Below, piece after piece: positions 48,889 through 59,606 of a stretch of DNA of 64,000 nucleotides. The notes below the pieces were generated by a model. The model did no database searches. It saw only the letters and a program-made list of their open reading frames with translations, and was not told the origin of the DNA. Positions within the stretch are counted from its first letter, which is position 1. Each line of letters opens with the position of its first letter. The position numbers and the translations under genes are program-made. The stretch is from Byssothecium circinans (taxonomy: Eukaryota > Ascomycota > Dothideomycetes > Pleosporales > Massarinaceae), in contig ML976992.1 of assembly GCA_010015675.1 (NCBI GenBank), positions 245,542-309,541 of the forward strand, in the 5' to 3' direction.

Positions 48889-49160
48889 CGGCGTGTAACC
48901 GCGTACGCATGTATTGGACCCACCTACCCGTTCTCAAAGGGACCGACAGCATGTCCAACATGCGGTGCCTGGTGCCATGGAGCCTGACCTTTTTTTGCTT
49001 CTGTTTCAGCCACGCGGGTTTTGTGTTGCTTGGACTTCCATGACGTGACGGTCTGCTGTGGGGTCGCCACGCGGGACCGTAGCATTTACGGGTGGGGAAG
49101 GGTGAGACTTGGGTGCTGCGGGAACGAGGTGGTATGTGAGGATCGGGGGTGCAAGGGAGA

Positions 49161-49200
49161 GATGCGATGCGATGTGATGAGATGAGATGAGATGAGATGG
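49161..49200. repeat. GATGC-GATGA pentanucleotide array
   Basis: Eight units: gatgc twice, gatgt, then gatga four times and gatgg. It resembles the array at 48851. Confidence 0.85.
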
Positions 49201-49754
49201 CGTGGTTCAGGCGTCGAAGAAGCAATGCGAGTTGGTAAGTGCTGGGGGAAAAGAAAACTATGGACGTTGCTTTTGCTATCCGGGAGCAGGCACTTGAGGT
49301 GGAGAATACAGCACAGCACGGCACGGCACTCGGTCCAAAAAAAAGTTTCCTCATTGGATCAATATTATATCTCCCCCAATTTCCACCACGCCCGCTAGGC
49401 TACAGTTATGTACTTCAAATTACTCCAACCGCTCAATCTACCACTGCATGGTGTGTGCAAACATGCACGCAGCTTGAAAAAGCAAATGCTGCTGCTGCTA
49501 TGGATATCCGACATCTACCCTGGCCGTGTACGATACCAGACAAGGAGAGAGAGGTATCAAACAATGACAATATAAAAGGGAAGAACCCGCTAACTCGCAA
49601 AACCCCGATTGCCTTTTCAACGTGTCGAGGGCGGTGAAGATGATTTGGTCATTGTAAACAAACTGGTGTCGGATTGTCGAAGAATAGGTAGGCTCGGTGT
49701 GAAAAGGGAAGGGGACGCTGTTTCAGAAACGACAAAGGAGATGTGGTGCTTGTC

Positions 49755-51475
49755 CTAACGCAAGCCGATGACGCTCTGTATTTTGTTAGTGGCTGGCAAT
49801 TCGCTTGTTCAAGTGCGGTGGGCTTACCATCTCGAGCGTCCAGACCCTCCTGATCCACACCTTTAGCTTGCCCTCGACGCCCCTAACGTTCTCAAGCTCA
49901 ACACCTTCCCACCAGCACCGACGAGCCGGTTTCCTCCAGAAAAGGAGCAGCTTCTGGGCCATACCGACAGCGTTGCTGTTCGCAAGGTCGTTGCCCTTGA
50001 TGTCGGTCCTCAGACGAGCTAGCGCGATACTGCAGATAACAGCCTTGTTCGGCTCTCCAGCACGATGTCCCCATCGATCTTCGTGATTAAACCCACTGCA
50101 CGTGGTTAGCAGACTGTCGGTACAAAAGGATTGAGAATTTTACCCTGCCGTCAACATCTCAATAAGATGCTGCTCGGTCGTCCCTGGTTCCTCGCTCTTA
50201 CGTAGACCGGAAAAGATGCCATTTTGCTCCAATAGCGCTTCACCAGCAGCTCGTTTGACCTCAATCATCTCCGGCTGCGAGATGTCGCGGTGGGGCGGAA
50301 TTGCGTAGAAGTCGAGGTCTTCTCGGAGCACGATTATACCGGCACGATCTTGAAGCATGTCCCGTGCAGAACCATGCATAGGCTCAATAGCATGCGCCTC
50401 GCTGGGAACGTCTGGGGCGGCGGTGGGGGAAGGGGGCGAATTTGGAATAGTCTGTGCCACATTCCGGAAGAACTCGAGCATGTATTGGAGGGAGTGCGGG
50501 TCGTACTGAGAAAAATAGATATTGTCAGATAAATATAGTGCGGGATTGGAGAGATGGTACAAGATCATGTGGATGGAGTTGGCGCGAGCGTTGGGAGGAG
50601 GGGAAGGATCAGGAGCACCAACATCGACTGGGTATACATCACCGTCATGGTATGAGCTCATGTGGCCATCGGGAAGGAGGCCATTGGGGAAGAGGGAGAG
50701 GAGCACGAATTCGGGAAGGGTAAGGAGCTCATCTCGAGAGAGCGTGAAGCGCGATCCCCTACTCTGATTAGCAAAAGCCTGCATCCCAGCTTATCAGTCC
50801 GCGTTACCTCAGCTCCAACGTGATGTTCTCGTCTGATCCTCCCAGCGTGTTTATCGGCGGGCCACCACCCCCTTGCGACACCTGGGTGATGATACTCGCG
50901 GGTCCTCCTGCAGACGCCATTACGTAGGTGAAGGAATCCAAAGGGCTCGAGCCTTCGCTGTAGGGAGGCGGCGGTTCTCCGTCGTCGATATCCTTGCTGC
51001 TGGAGCCGTCTTTGGTGTCACGGGGAAGGGCAGCCTTGGTCTCTGCGAATGTAGCAGCCGCAGCGGAAGACGACGACTCGGTGAATGGCGGCGCGGATGA
51101 AAAGGCCGGGGGCGAGTCGTGCTGCTCGGCGACACAGTCTTTGTGGTGGTCGTCGCTGCCGTCGTTGGGCGGGAAGTAGAGTGACGAGAAAGGAGGGGGG
51201 TACGGTGATTCGCCGACGGTTGTTATTGCTCCTGCGACGTGGGCGGGTGCAGTCACTGAGTATGGCGGGCGCTCGTCGTTGCTATGGCTGTCGTTGGAAG
51301 GCAAATGAGTGACTACGGACAAGCCGTTTGAATGGGAGGGCTGCGTCTGCGACAAGGCGACGGTTGTTCGGTGAACCAGCTGGTCGAGGGCGCTGGGGGC
51401 TTCGTCTAGCGCGGGGAACAGCCGCTGCGCTCAGTCAATGGTCGGCGGTGTCTTTCACAGGCAGACGAGAAGCAT
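49755..51475 (-). CDS. Whi2-like BTB-domain stress protein
   Basis: Exons 49755-49775, 49828-50095, 50144-50758 and 50808 to about 51404 join in phase. Residues after the Pro/Ser-rich N-terminus (ERPPYSVTA; EPPPPYSEGSS) read RGSRFTLSRDELLTLPEFVL, LSLFPNGLLPDGHM and YDPHSLQYMLEFFRNV, a KCTD/BTB-type fold. The distal part (IIVLREDLDFYAIPP; FNHEDRWGHRAGEPNKAVIC; WTLEMSVIGLR at the end) is that of Whi2-like proteins, which act with the Psr phosphatases in general stress response. The long first exon has no in-frame ATG near its start. A tiny upstream exon starting at 51475 (MLLVCL) spliced to a CCCAG acceptor is possible but uncertain. Confidence 0.78.
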
Positions 51476-52091
51476 TGGGGCTGCAGCGGACAGCAGAGGC
51501 GGGTCAACTGTGCGGGTGGGCGAGTGGGCGAGTTTCGCGGCTATGAAGTGAAGCTGTCTGATGAGCGGTGGACAAGGATCTCGCGCCTTCCTAATTGCTT
51601 CTGGCCTAGCGCGGCTTCCCTGATTCAATTATTCCAACATCCCAAGTGGAAGCGACGTCACATGTGCCCAGTTTGTTCTTTCTCCGTTGAGATGAACTAA
51701 GTATATGTACTCTGTTGGTCATAAAAGCAGCAGATCGCTCTTATTTGCTACATGATGGAGATGTCGACACTTCACACCGCAAAGACGTCGAGGACTCGGA
51801 TTACATACAGATCCATGTGAACTCGAGAGTTGCACGGAGACACGTTTGAAGCCTTCATTCGACGCTACACGACCAGCCAATGTGATAGTCAACGTCTATA
51901 GACTGTCCATTAAGTAGCTGTGATGCATTTGGGGTGTGGCTTATAGCAAACAATACTACATACTGAGAAACTAGAGCAGGACACACGGAAGCGGGTGATT
52001 GCACGACCTCAACGAGCACGGCGGTTATCGTATGTATGGAGCATGTTTAACCCATACTCTTTGCGAACCCCTTACGAGACGTTTCGGCCAT
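51476..52091. other. Spacer
   Basis: No gene seen between the Whi2-like start and the GCN20 stop. Confidence 0.45.
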
Positions 52092-54601
52092 CTAGTGTTT
52101 CTGCACCACACCCGCCTCATTCGCCTGAGATGTGATGCGCTTCTTGTAGTCCTTGACCGTTCCATCAAAGTGCTCAATCGTGCCGTTATCGCACACCCCT
52201 GGGACAGCATTAGCGGGCGCGAGAGAAGATGCACAAAGGGCTGCTTACACAAACTCGTGCACACGTTCTGCAGCATCGTGACATCGTGACTGACCATCAG
52301 CACACCACCTTCAAACTTCTGCAGCGCTTCTGCCAGCGCGTCCATGGCTTCGATGTCCAAGTGATTGGAAGGTTCGTCGAGCACGAGGATGTGTGGATTC
52401 TGCGATGACAGACATGCAAAGGCAACACGAGACTTTTGACCTCCAGAGAGAAGCTCCATCTTTTGCAGGCCTGTCATCCCGGTGATACCAAACGCGCCGA
52501 GGTGACGACGGTATTCTTCGTCCGTCTTGCCGGGAAATTGTTTGGACATGAAGCCGACAGCACTGTCGTTGAGATCCAAACCATCAACGTGATGCTGTGC
52601 GAAGAAGCCGATACGCAGTCGAGGGTTCTGTGAGATCAAACCTGAAGAAGGCGAGAGCGCACCGATGAGTAGCTTCAAGGCCGTTGTCTTACCTGCACCG
52701 TTGGGTCCGACGATGCCGATTCGCGAATCAAGCTGCACATCCAAGTCGACGTTTCTCAACAGGATGTTGTCAGGGTTGTAACCGAAAGTTACACCACTCA
52801 TCTGGATAATAGGAGGTGACATCTTCTCCACTTCGGGGAATTTGAAGTGTACGCTGTACTCGGCTTCTGGAGCCTGCAGTACCGGCATCTTTTCTAGCTT
52901 CTTGATTCTTGATTGGGCTTCGGACGACTTCGCAGCATTGTACCTAAATTTGTCGATGAAAGCTGCGAATACGTCAGCCACAATATGGAGCGTCGATCCT
53001 GTAAGCACGAACCTTGCAAGTGCGCACGCTCGCCCATTTGTTTCTCGTATTCGCGTTTGGCCGTCTTTCGACGTTCTTCCCTCGTTGCGTAGAAAGAGTC
53101 TGCAAATGTTAGAGGCGATGTTGATGCTCCAAATGCAGGTGATAAGATACGAACCGAAATTGGCACCCTTGTAGTAGTCCAGTCGCTCTGAATGTTGATG
53201 GATAATGTCCGTTGCCACCTCGTTCAGGAAAGCCCTGTCGTGAGAGACAACTAGGACCGTGCTGGGATAGTCTTGAAGGTAGTTGGACAAGAAAGTGATT
53301 GAGGGGACGTCCAACATGTTTGACGGTTCGTCAAGAAGCAGAAGATCAGGTTCGCAGAACAGTGCTCGTGCAAGAGCCAACCTCATCCTCCAACCACCGG
53401 AGAATGTCTTGGTCGCATATTGTTGTCGCTCTTTGGAAAAGCCAAGACCGAAGAGAATACTGGCCGCTCGAGGTTCAGCTTTGTCGGACTCCATCTCAGA
53501 TAGTTTGGAGTGTACATCGCTGAGAGTTGTATCGAGGCCTTCACGCTGCTTGTCGAGGATTGCTGCGTCTGCAGATGTGTCTGCCATTGTCGAGCGCTCG
53601 GCTTCCAGCTCCGCCAGTTCGGCTGTGATTTTCTGCTACGGTCAGAAATTGAAACGAGTTCAAGATAAGAGACTTGCCTCTTGCTCCTTGAGGAGATGCT
53701 TTCGCCAGACATCGGCATCAAGCACAGCCTGGAGGGCGGGCGTGTCATCACCGGTAATCTATTCACATCAACGTATGCACTCCAAGCACGGATGAGATGA
53801 ACATACTTCCTGCTCCACGTGGAGAATCGAAATGTGGGTTGGAATGCTGACTTCACGGCGACTGAGTGCTCTCAAAAGAGTGGATTTACCGATACCGTTC
53901 TGACCTACCAGACCGTATCGTCGGCCATATGCCAGCGTCAATGTGCTGTCTGATAGAATGCGCTTGCCGCTGATGGAGATGTCGAAGCTGTCAATCTTGA
54001 TGTCTTTGCTCTTCGAAGAACTATCGCTGCCCAGCTGCAGCGGATTGACCTGCATGTAGAATTCTTCATAGCTCTGTGCCTCGGAGGGCTGGTTGAGCAG
54101 CTTGGAGGCTTCATACTCGACGTTCTTGAACTCCTTGCGGTCTTGCTTGGCCTTGAGTTTGCGCTCGGCCTTTTCCAGCTTCTTACGATCAACTCTGGAC
54201 TCTACTTTACGTGCATTCGCTGACTCGAGGTCAACACCACCGCCCGTCAGCCCCAGCGTGGTGGACATGTGCGTCCGCGAGCCCACGTGGATGGCTTGAT
54301 CCAGCTTCCTCGCCGACGGGGCCATCTGGCGGCGCTCGCCGTCGCTACCATTTGCGGCGTTGAGGCGCGAGATGAATTTTTCCACGAGGTTCTGTACACT
54401 GGTCTCGTTCTGCGGCGAGAGGTCTCCAGAGGCCGAGAGCAGCAGGGCACTCACGGCAGCGGCAGCTTCCTCAAGCGGAGATGGGGCATTGGGGTCCGCG
54501 TCCGAGGTGAAGGAGTTGGCGGCATGGGTCAGATAGCCGACCGAGTAGTCTGAGAGAATGGGGTCAATGCCAGGGATCTGGGCTCTGATTTCAGCTTCCA
54601 T
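52092..54601 (-). CDS. GCN20: ABCF ATPase Gcn20, 753 aa
   Basis: Six exons (53807-54601, 53678-53758, 53155-53632, 53013-53099, 52249-52962, 52092-52198) join in phase. The second intron uses a GC donor (GAG/GCAAGT). The N-terminal region of about 220 residues is the Gcn1-binding part of the family. ABC domain 1 has GQNGIGKST, FSGGWRMRLALARA and DEPSNMLD; domain 2 has GPNGAGKTT, LLSGGQKSRVAFA and DEPSNHLD. There are no membrane segments. Gcn20 partners Gcn1 on ribosomes to activate the eIF2 kinase Gcn2 under amino-acid starvation. The length is close to that of budding yeast Gcn20. Confidence 0.95.
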
Positions 54602-56318
54602 GGTGGATGCCGGCGGAGAGGGACGGATGCGAATTCAATGGTCAAACGTGCGAAGTGCTCACAGGCGAAGATTTGAGAAGTTGGCTCTTAGCCAATCACA
54701 CGGCCCCGCCGACGACAGCACGACTTCGGCGGCACGGCGCGCTAACGACGCCTTCTGGCTGGATTGAGGCAAGCCGCGCGCGATGTTCTGCCGGGATGGC
54801 CGGCAGATCCATGCATCGTCAGACTTCCGTCCAGTTCGGTCACTTCAGTGTCTGTCCTCGACGTCCCGGGCAATGGATCCATGCACGGTAGTTTGCAATT
54901 TGAGCTCGAGGTTCATCACAGCAAATTCCTTCTGGTGGAGCGCTGTCCGAGTCGCGGTCCTGGCCGGGCGGTGGTCGCCGTTTCACGTTCAACTGCTCAT
55001 CGTCCAGGATGACAGTCCTTTCCTGGGTATCGAACTGATCGAACATGGCTAAAAGCAAGACAGCACGCGTGCGCGGCGGCCCAGCACGCCGGCTGATCAG
55101 TACAGTATTGTTAGCGATGCGGCGCGATCAACAAACAATCTCCACGGCGCGGCAGGGGATCGCGACGAGTTCGAGATGGCGCTCACGAATCACAGCGGCG
55201 TGTTGCACAGGGCCGGGAAGCTGTCGTGGAGAGCGGTCGCAGAGTCGCAGACCATCGGCGGCCTACTAGACGAATGGACTGCTCGCCTTGCTGGCTGCCC
55301 TGCGCTCGTCCCTGATTGTTGTTACTTCGGCGCCACTATCTCGCCTGCCATGGTGCGCGCCGCAGTGGTGATGTCTGCGCTGGCATTTACGAGGTTCCGC
55401 GGGCAGCCTCAGTGAGCGAGTGAGTGACTGACTGAGTGACTGGGCAGGTGGTGCAGCAGAGCAGCAAGCAAACAGACTCTGTAGGCAGCGTGGATGCTCA
55501 CTTGCTCACAGAGACATGCACATCAGCCGTGGCCCGCTGGTCCTGTCTTCCCATGTTGTGTGTGATGTAATGTAATGGCATTCCGCTCCGCTGCCAGCTC
55601 GCTCCCAGTTCCCGAGGTCGCTCGCTAATCCGTCTAATATTATTGTAAGCGGCTGTTGTCTAGGATGTGCATCTAATGACCCATGCACGCTTCTGAGCAG
55701 CAGCAACAAGCATCAATCCATCGGCTGCATTTCGTCTGCCTTGCTCCGCTCGCCTTCCTCGACGACTCCACTCTCCCTCCAGAGTCCAGCCTCAGCTGCG
55801 TCCTGTCCCCTTCTCCTTGCTCCGTGATGCTGCAGCTGGCGTGCTGAGCGTTCAACGAGCCTCTCCCCGACTCCGTGTTGTGACCATCTGCCCGCGTGCA
55901 GCCCTCGACCCGTGGATGCCAGAATGCTCGTAGCGCTGCCAACAGTGCCCCGAGAGAGCCTGCCTGGCGTCCTGCTCTGTCACTGAGGATGAAAACGGTT
56001 CCGACGGTAACTAGACTCTCTGCTCGTCATCTTCGCTCGCATCGTTCAAAATGTTCTCTCGCATGCCGCTTGCGTGCTGCTGTGGTCGGCAGCATCGCAG
56101 CCCTTCCCTTGTATTGCATGTTTTGAGCGGCCGCCGTGCAATATGATAGCTCTGCTGTAGTACTCGGCGCCTCGACTGACACTGTTGCACAGCTCTGTGC
56201 CACTGCCACTCTCGTCAGTGCCTCTGCCGTCGGCCTGTCCTTTGGTCGCGAATGCCCCCCCGACGCTCCCTCAAACAAAAGGAAAGCCGCGCCAGCACGC
56301 GAGCTGGAGCGCCGCCCA
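54602..56318. other. Long GC-rich divergent promoter region
   Basis: Several overlapping frames exist because the sequence is GC-rich, but none has motifs or splice support. A 46-codon ATG frame at 55988-56126 lies in the probable leader of the gene at 56319 and could act as a uORF. A GAGT/GACT-type short repeat is at 55412-55445. Confidence 0.4.
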
Positions 56319-59300
56319 ATGCCTGCCCAGGTTCAGACTGCGACGACGACGGCGACGACAACGACGGCACCGTCTTATAGTGTCCCCATCCCGCTCGCTG
56401 CCCCCTCCCGCGTGCCCTTTGCAACCTCCCTCAGCCAAGATGGCCGTCCGCAGCGCCGCATAGTGAGGAGGATGACGAGTGTCGATCCGCATGCACAAAC
56501 GCACAACGCGATAGTCAACAGTTACGTGACCCGCGGTGACGGCGAAATAGAGGATATGGAGCCTGCTGCTGCGTCTAGACGGCCCTCATGGATCAAACGC
56601 CTGTCCGCCATATCGAACTCGCAACCCTCAAGTAGAGACACCAGCCCACACCCGCTCTCTCCATCCGTCTCGTGCTCCAACGGATCAATGGCCTTCTCCC
56701 ACGACGGCTCCACAGCACCCATGATTGGCGAGCGTCCACCGCCTCCAATGCCGCCGAACAAGCTGGTGAAGCGCTCCTCATCGCTTCACGCTTCCCGAGA
56801 AAGCACCGTCCACGGATCTGGATCTCGTCTACCGTCCTTTCGTCGCCCCGCCACGAGCCATCAACGCTCGGCCACGCTGCAGCACCAGACTGCTCTGCTC
56901 GAGATGATGGTCGAGCACCCCTTGCCAGACGAGCAGCCGCACCGCAAATCCGACAGCGACCTCGAGTACACGCACTACTTTACTGCCAAAGTCACCTCAG
57001 AGAAAACATTGTCAAAAAGGAAAGGGCCATTGGGCGCTGCGAAGGCGCTAAAGAGAATATATCCCGATGACATGCGCAAACCCACCCTGCTGCTCGCAGG
57101 ATCTGTATCAGGCGGTGCTAGCGCCGATGTTAGTGACGAGTCGAGTGAAGAGGGTGAAAGTGTATATTTCATGAGTCGGCCCGGTACCCCAATGAGCTTT
57201 ACTGCAACTGTCATCACCCAAACGGAGGCACCTCAATCTCAAGCTGCAGACAACTCCGACGAAGCCACGCGGCGCAGGCGCTCCTTCTCCATCACCGATT
57301 TCCTGTCGCCAGGCTCAAACGCCAAGAAGCAACGAACGACCAAATTAGCCGCACCAAAGCTCGCACGTCGGTCAAGCCAGAAACGGGTGAGCTCAGCTCC
57401 CTTACTGCCGACCATGGACAAAAGACAGAGTAACACTGCACACGGAGACCCTGCAGCTACCACAGCACGGCGAGACCTGTCCGACCCCACGATTGTCCGA
57501 CGCCAGATATCTACCTCAGCTGGGCCACCTCCATTGGAAAATGCACGACATGGCACAGGCACATTGGGAGGCTCGTCATCCTCGCCGTTGCCCGCATTAC
57601 CGCCTCCCGCAGTTGGAATAACAGACTGCAGTCCGACGTCAATGCGCGCCGCAGGGCACGTTCAGCCGCCGGCCTCGGCGAACACCAATCAGACTCCACC
57701 ATCCCCGATACTCGCCCACACGGCAGGGCGCCCATCCCGTCATTCCATGGCCCCTTCCGAACAAGCATCCACATTGGTTGGTTCAGATAATGAGGCTCGT
57801 GGTATAGGAACCGGGGATGAAGACGACGCGGACCTCCAAAGTGAAACGGTCTTTGATTCGCTGCGCACAGGCGCGACACGAAGCACGTCAGGTGCCCGCG
57901 GCCCTCGCATTGAGACTATATTCGATGAATCCCCTCCATCTAAGGCCAAGGTCACTGCCTTACGGGACCTGCTTCCCAGGGGAACCTTCCGGGAGCAGAC
58001 GGCCGATGCTGCTCCCGGGCATCAAAGCATCGCTGAGGAAGACGAGAGCATCTCCACTCCTGTACGAACCATTATGCCCGATCGATCCATCCATGATTCG
58101 CCAAGCCTGGCTCGAGGACTCAGCGCTCCGATATTCCCCAGCTTGATTCCCTCTTCACCGCCAGACATGCCAAAATCGCTTTCTTTGGGCACGCTGGAAT
58201 GGGACTCAAGAGTCGAAGATGAGGACAGTAGCAGCCGATGGTCAGTAGACGAAGAGGAAGAAGCTGACTCTTGGGGAGAGCTTCCTGCTCATCATTCTGC
58301 TCGTGTTGCTACGCCGCTATTCCCTGGACGCCACAATCCTCTTCTTCTCGCTTCGGGCCCTAGCCCCGACCTGTTGACCCCACCAGCGCAACATGTCCAC
58401 CTCGATCATGGCGATAGAGATGCCCGCAGTAGCATCTTCGATTGGTCCGAGCAACAACACACAGATAAAAGTTCGGGTAATCGTACACCGCCACGTCCAA
58501 GCACAGTACATGGGAAGAAGGATGCAGACCGCCGAGGCGCTCGTTCAGTTGGCCGCAGAGTGCCGAGTGGGTTGCACGCCCGCAGTCAAAGTGTGCCTGT
58601 TGTGCCGGATGCTACAGGCAAACGTAACACAGTAGTCACCAACAAGTTTGGCACCTGGGGCGTAGGGAGCAAGGGGGTCACTGAGGACTGGAACGATGAC
58701 TTCGAATTTTCTGATCTCGGCGAAGAATCACACGCAGAAGGCGCGACCGAATCTCAGCGGGTTGACAGCGGTGCTTCCATGTTCGTTCCCAAGACTATTC
58801 AAGAGCAGCAGAGCAATGTGCTCGCGAACATCGGCCTCCTGCGCGAATGGGGCTTGTTGATCGAGGAACTAAAAGAGCAAAGAGTACGTGCGGCTGCTCT
58901 AGACATTCTTCAAGAACCGTACTCTGGGATCTGGGAAGAGGTGGACGCCATGATCGATCTGGCAGATCAGGAAGCAGAGCACGAAGGCATCCCTCGCCTC
59001 TCCCCGCCTTCATCTCCTGCGTTCGATGAAGGTGCGTTCGATGACGTGTCAGGTTCCAGTCCCAATCACGGTCGCGAGGTACGAAAGTCGGGTTCAGCAA
59101 GCGAGGACCTTGGCAGGAACAGGAACGGCATCCATCCGGTACCACACCCGAAACGGGCAAGGAGGAAATCTATACTTCACTCACGTCACGAAATATTTGG
59201 GCCACAATCTTCGCCTATACCTACGAAGGCGAAATTCGTATCTCCGACCGGCACCCCTGCGAAAACTATCACTACTCGTCCTCGTAAGGATTCCGAAGCT

Positions 59301-59606
59301 AAGGCACGTTCAGTCATAGAGGCGCTGCAAAAGAGGAAGAGCACACCCGATCCGCTTGCAGATGTCCAGGCTGCCGCCGAGTCCACAAAGAAGGTCCCTT
59401 TTGACACCGCAACCCTTCGACGCATCGTTCCATATGTCAACAGCCTGACACGGAAGGTGAAGGACACGTTGCGGGAAGCTGAAGGACTCTACTCCAGCCC
59501 AAGTACGAGTCCATCCAAAGAGAAAGAGAACGAGCCCCCTCTGAGCAAAATGTTCCAAACGGACAACGATCTATCTTCGCAGATGAAACTAATGACAGTC
59601 ATGTAG
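56319..59606 (+). CDS. Long Ser/Pro-rich protein, Byr4/Bfa1-like, about 1095 aa
   Basis: One uninterrupted frame. It is open from 56136, but that start is GTG, so I place the start at the first in-frame ATG (56319); a later ATG at MTSVDPHA is possible. Most of the protein is disordered (Ser/Pro/Thr/Arg with many SP and TP sites). The informative parts are SWIKRLSAISNS near the N-terminus, VVTNKFGTWGVGSKGVTEDW followed by NDDFEF at about residue 775, QSNVLANIGLLREWGLLIEE, and a C-terminal helix (LRRIVPYVNSLTRKVKDTL). The FGTWG...DDF element and the helix after it recall fungal Byr4/Bfa1, the scaffold of the GAP that inhibits septation signalling at spindle poles. This is recalled from family knowledge and not proven. 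Confidence 0.5.
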   Translation: MPAQVQTATTTATTTTAPSYSVPIPLAAPSRVPFATSLSQDGRPQRRIVRRMTSVDPHAQTHNAIVNSYVTRGDGEIEDMEPAAASRRPSWIKRLSAISNSQPSSRDTSPHPLSPSVSCSNGSMAFSHDGSTAPMIGERPPPPMPPNKLVKRSSSLHASRESTVHGSGSRLPSFRRPATSHQRSATLQHQTALLEMMVEHPLPDEQPHRKSDSDLEYTHYFTAKVTSEKTLSKRKGPLGAAKALKRIYPDDMRKPTLLLAGSVSGGASADVSDESSEEGESVYFMSRPGTPMSFTATVITQTEAPQSQAADNSDEATRRRRSFSITDFLSPGSNAKKQRTTKLAAPKLARRSSQKRVSSAPLLPTMDKRQSNTAHGDPAATTARRDLSDPTIVRRQISTSAGPPPLENARHGTGTLGGSSSSPLPALPPPAVGITDCSPTSMRAAGHVQPPASANTNQTPPSPILAHTAGRPSRHSMAPSEQASTLVGSDNEARGIGTGDEDDADLQSETVFDSLRTGATRSTSGARGPRIETIFDESPPSKAKVTALRDLLPRGTFREQTADAAPGHQSIAEEDESISTPVRTIMPDRSIHDSPSLARGLSAPIFPSLIPSSPPDMPKSLSLGTLEWDSRVEDEDSSSRWSVDEEEEADSWGELPAHHSARVATPLFPGRHNPLLLASGPSPDLLTPPAQHVHLDHGDRDARSSIFDWSEQQHTDKSSGNRTPPRPSTVHGKKDADRRGARSVGRRVPSGLHARSQSVPVVPDATGKRNTVVTNKFGTWGVGSKGVTEDWNDDFEFSDLGEESHAEGATESQRVDSGASMFVPKTIQEQQSNVLANIGLLREWGLLIEELKEQRVRAAALDILQEPYSGIWEEVDAMIDLADQEAEHEGIPRLSPPSSPAFDEGAFDDVSGSSPNHGREVRKSGSASEDLGRNRNGIHPVPHPKRARRKSILHSRHEIFGPQSSPIPTKAKFVSPTGTPAKTITTRPRKDSEAKARSVIEALQKRKSTPDPLADVQAAAESTKKVPFDTATLRRIVPYVNSLTRKVKDTLREAEGLYSSPSTSPSKEKENEPPLSKMFQTDNDLSSQMKLMTVM

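Larger units (their letters stand above)
47738..49754. other. 2-kb convergent spacer with simple repeats
   Basis: Frames on both strands are low-complexity (Thr/His/Ser, or Cys/His/Ser) and lack introns or motifs. It includes an ACC/CT-rich region (48680-48735) and two GATG-type arrays listed separately. Confidence 0.45.

Noticed and set aside
48458..49354. Open frames on both strands in the SAH1-WHI2 spacer
   Set aside because: Low complexity, overlapping simple repeats, no introns or motifs.
56136..56318. Upstream extension of the Byr4-like frame
   Set aside because: The extension starts at GTG with no in-frame ATG before 56319.
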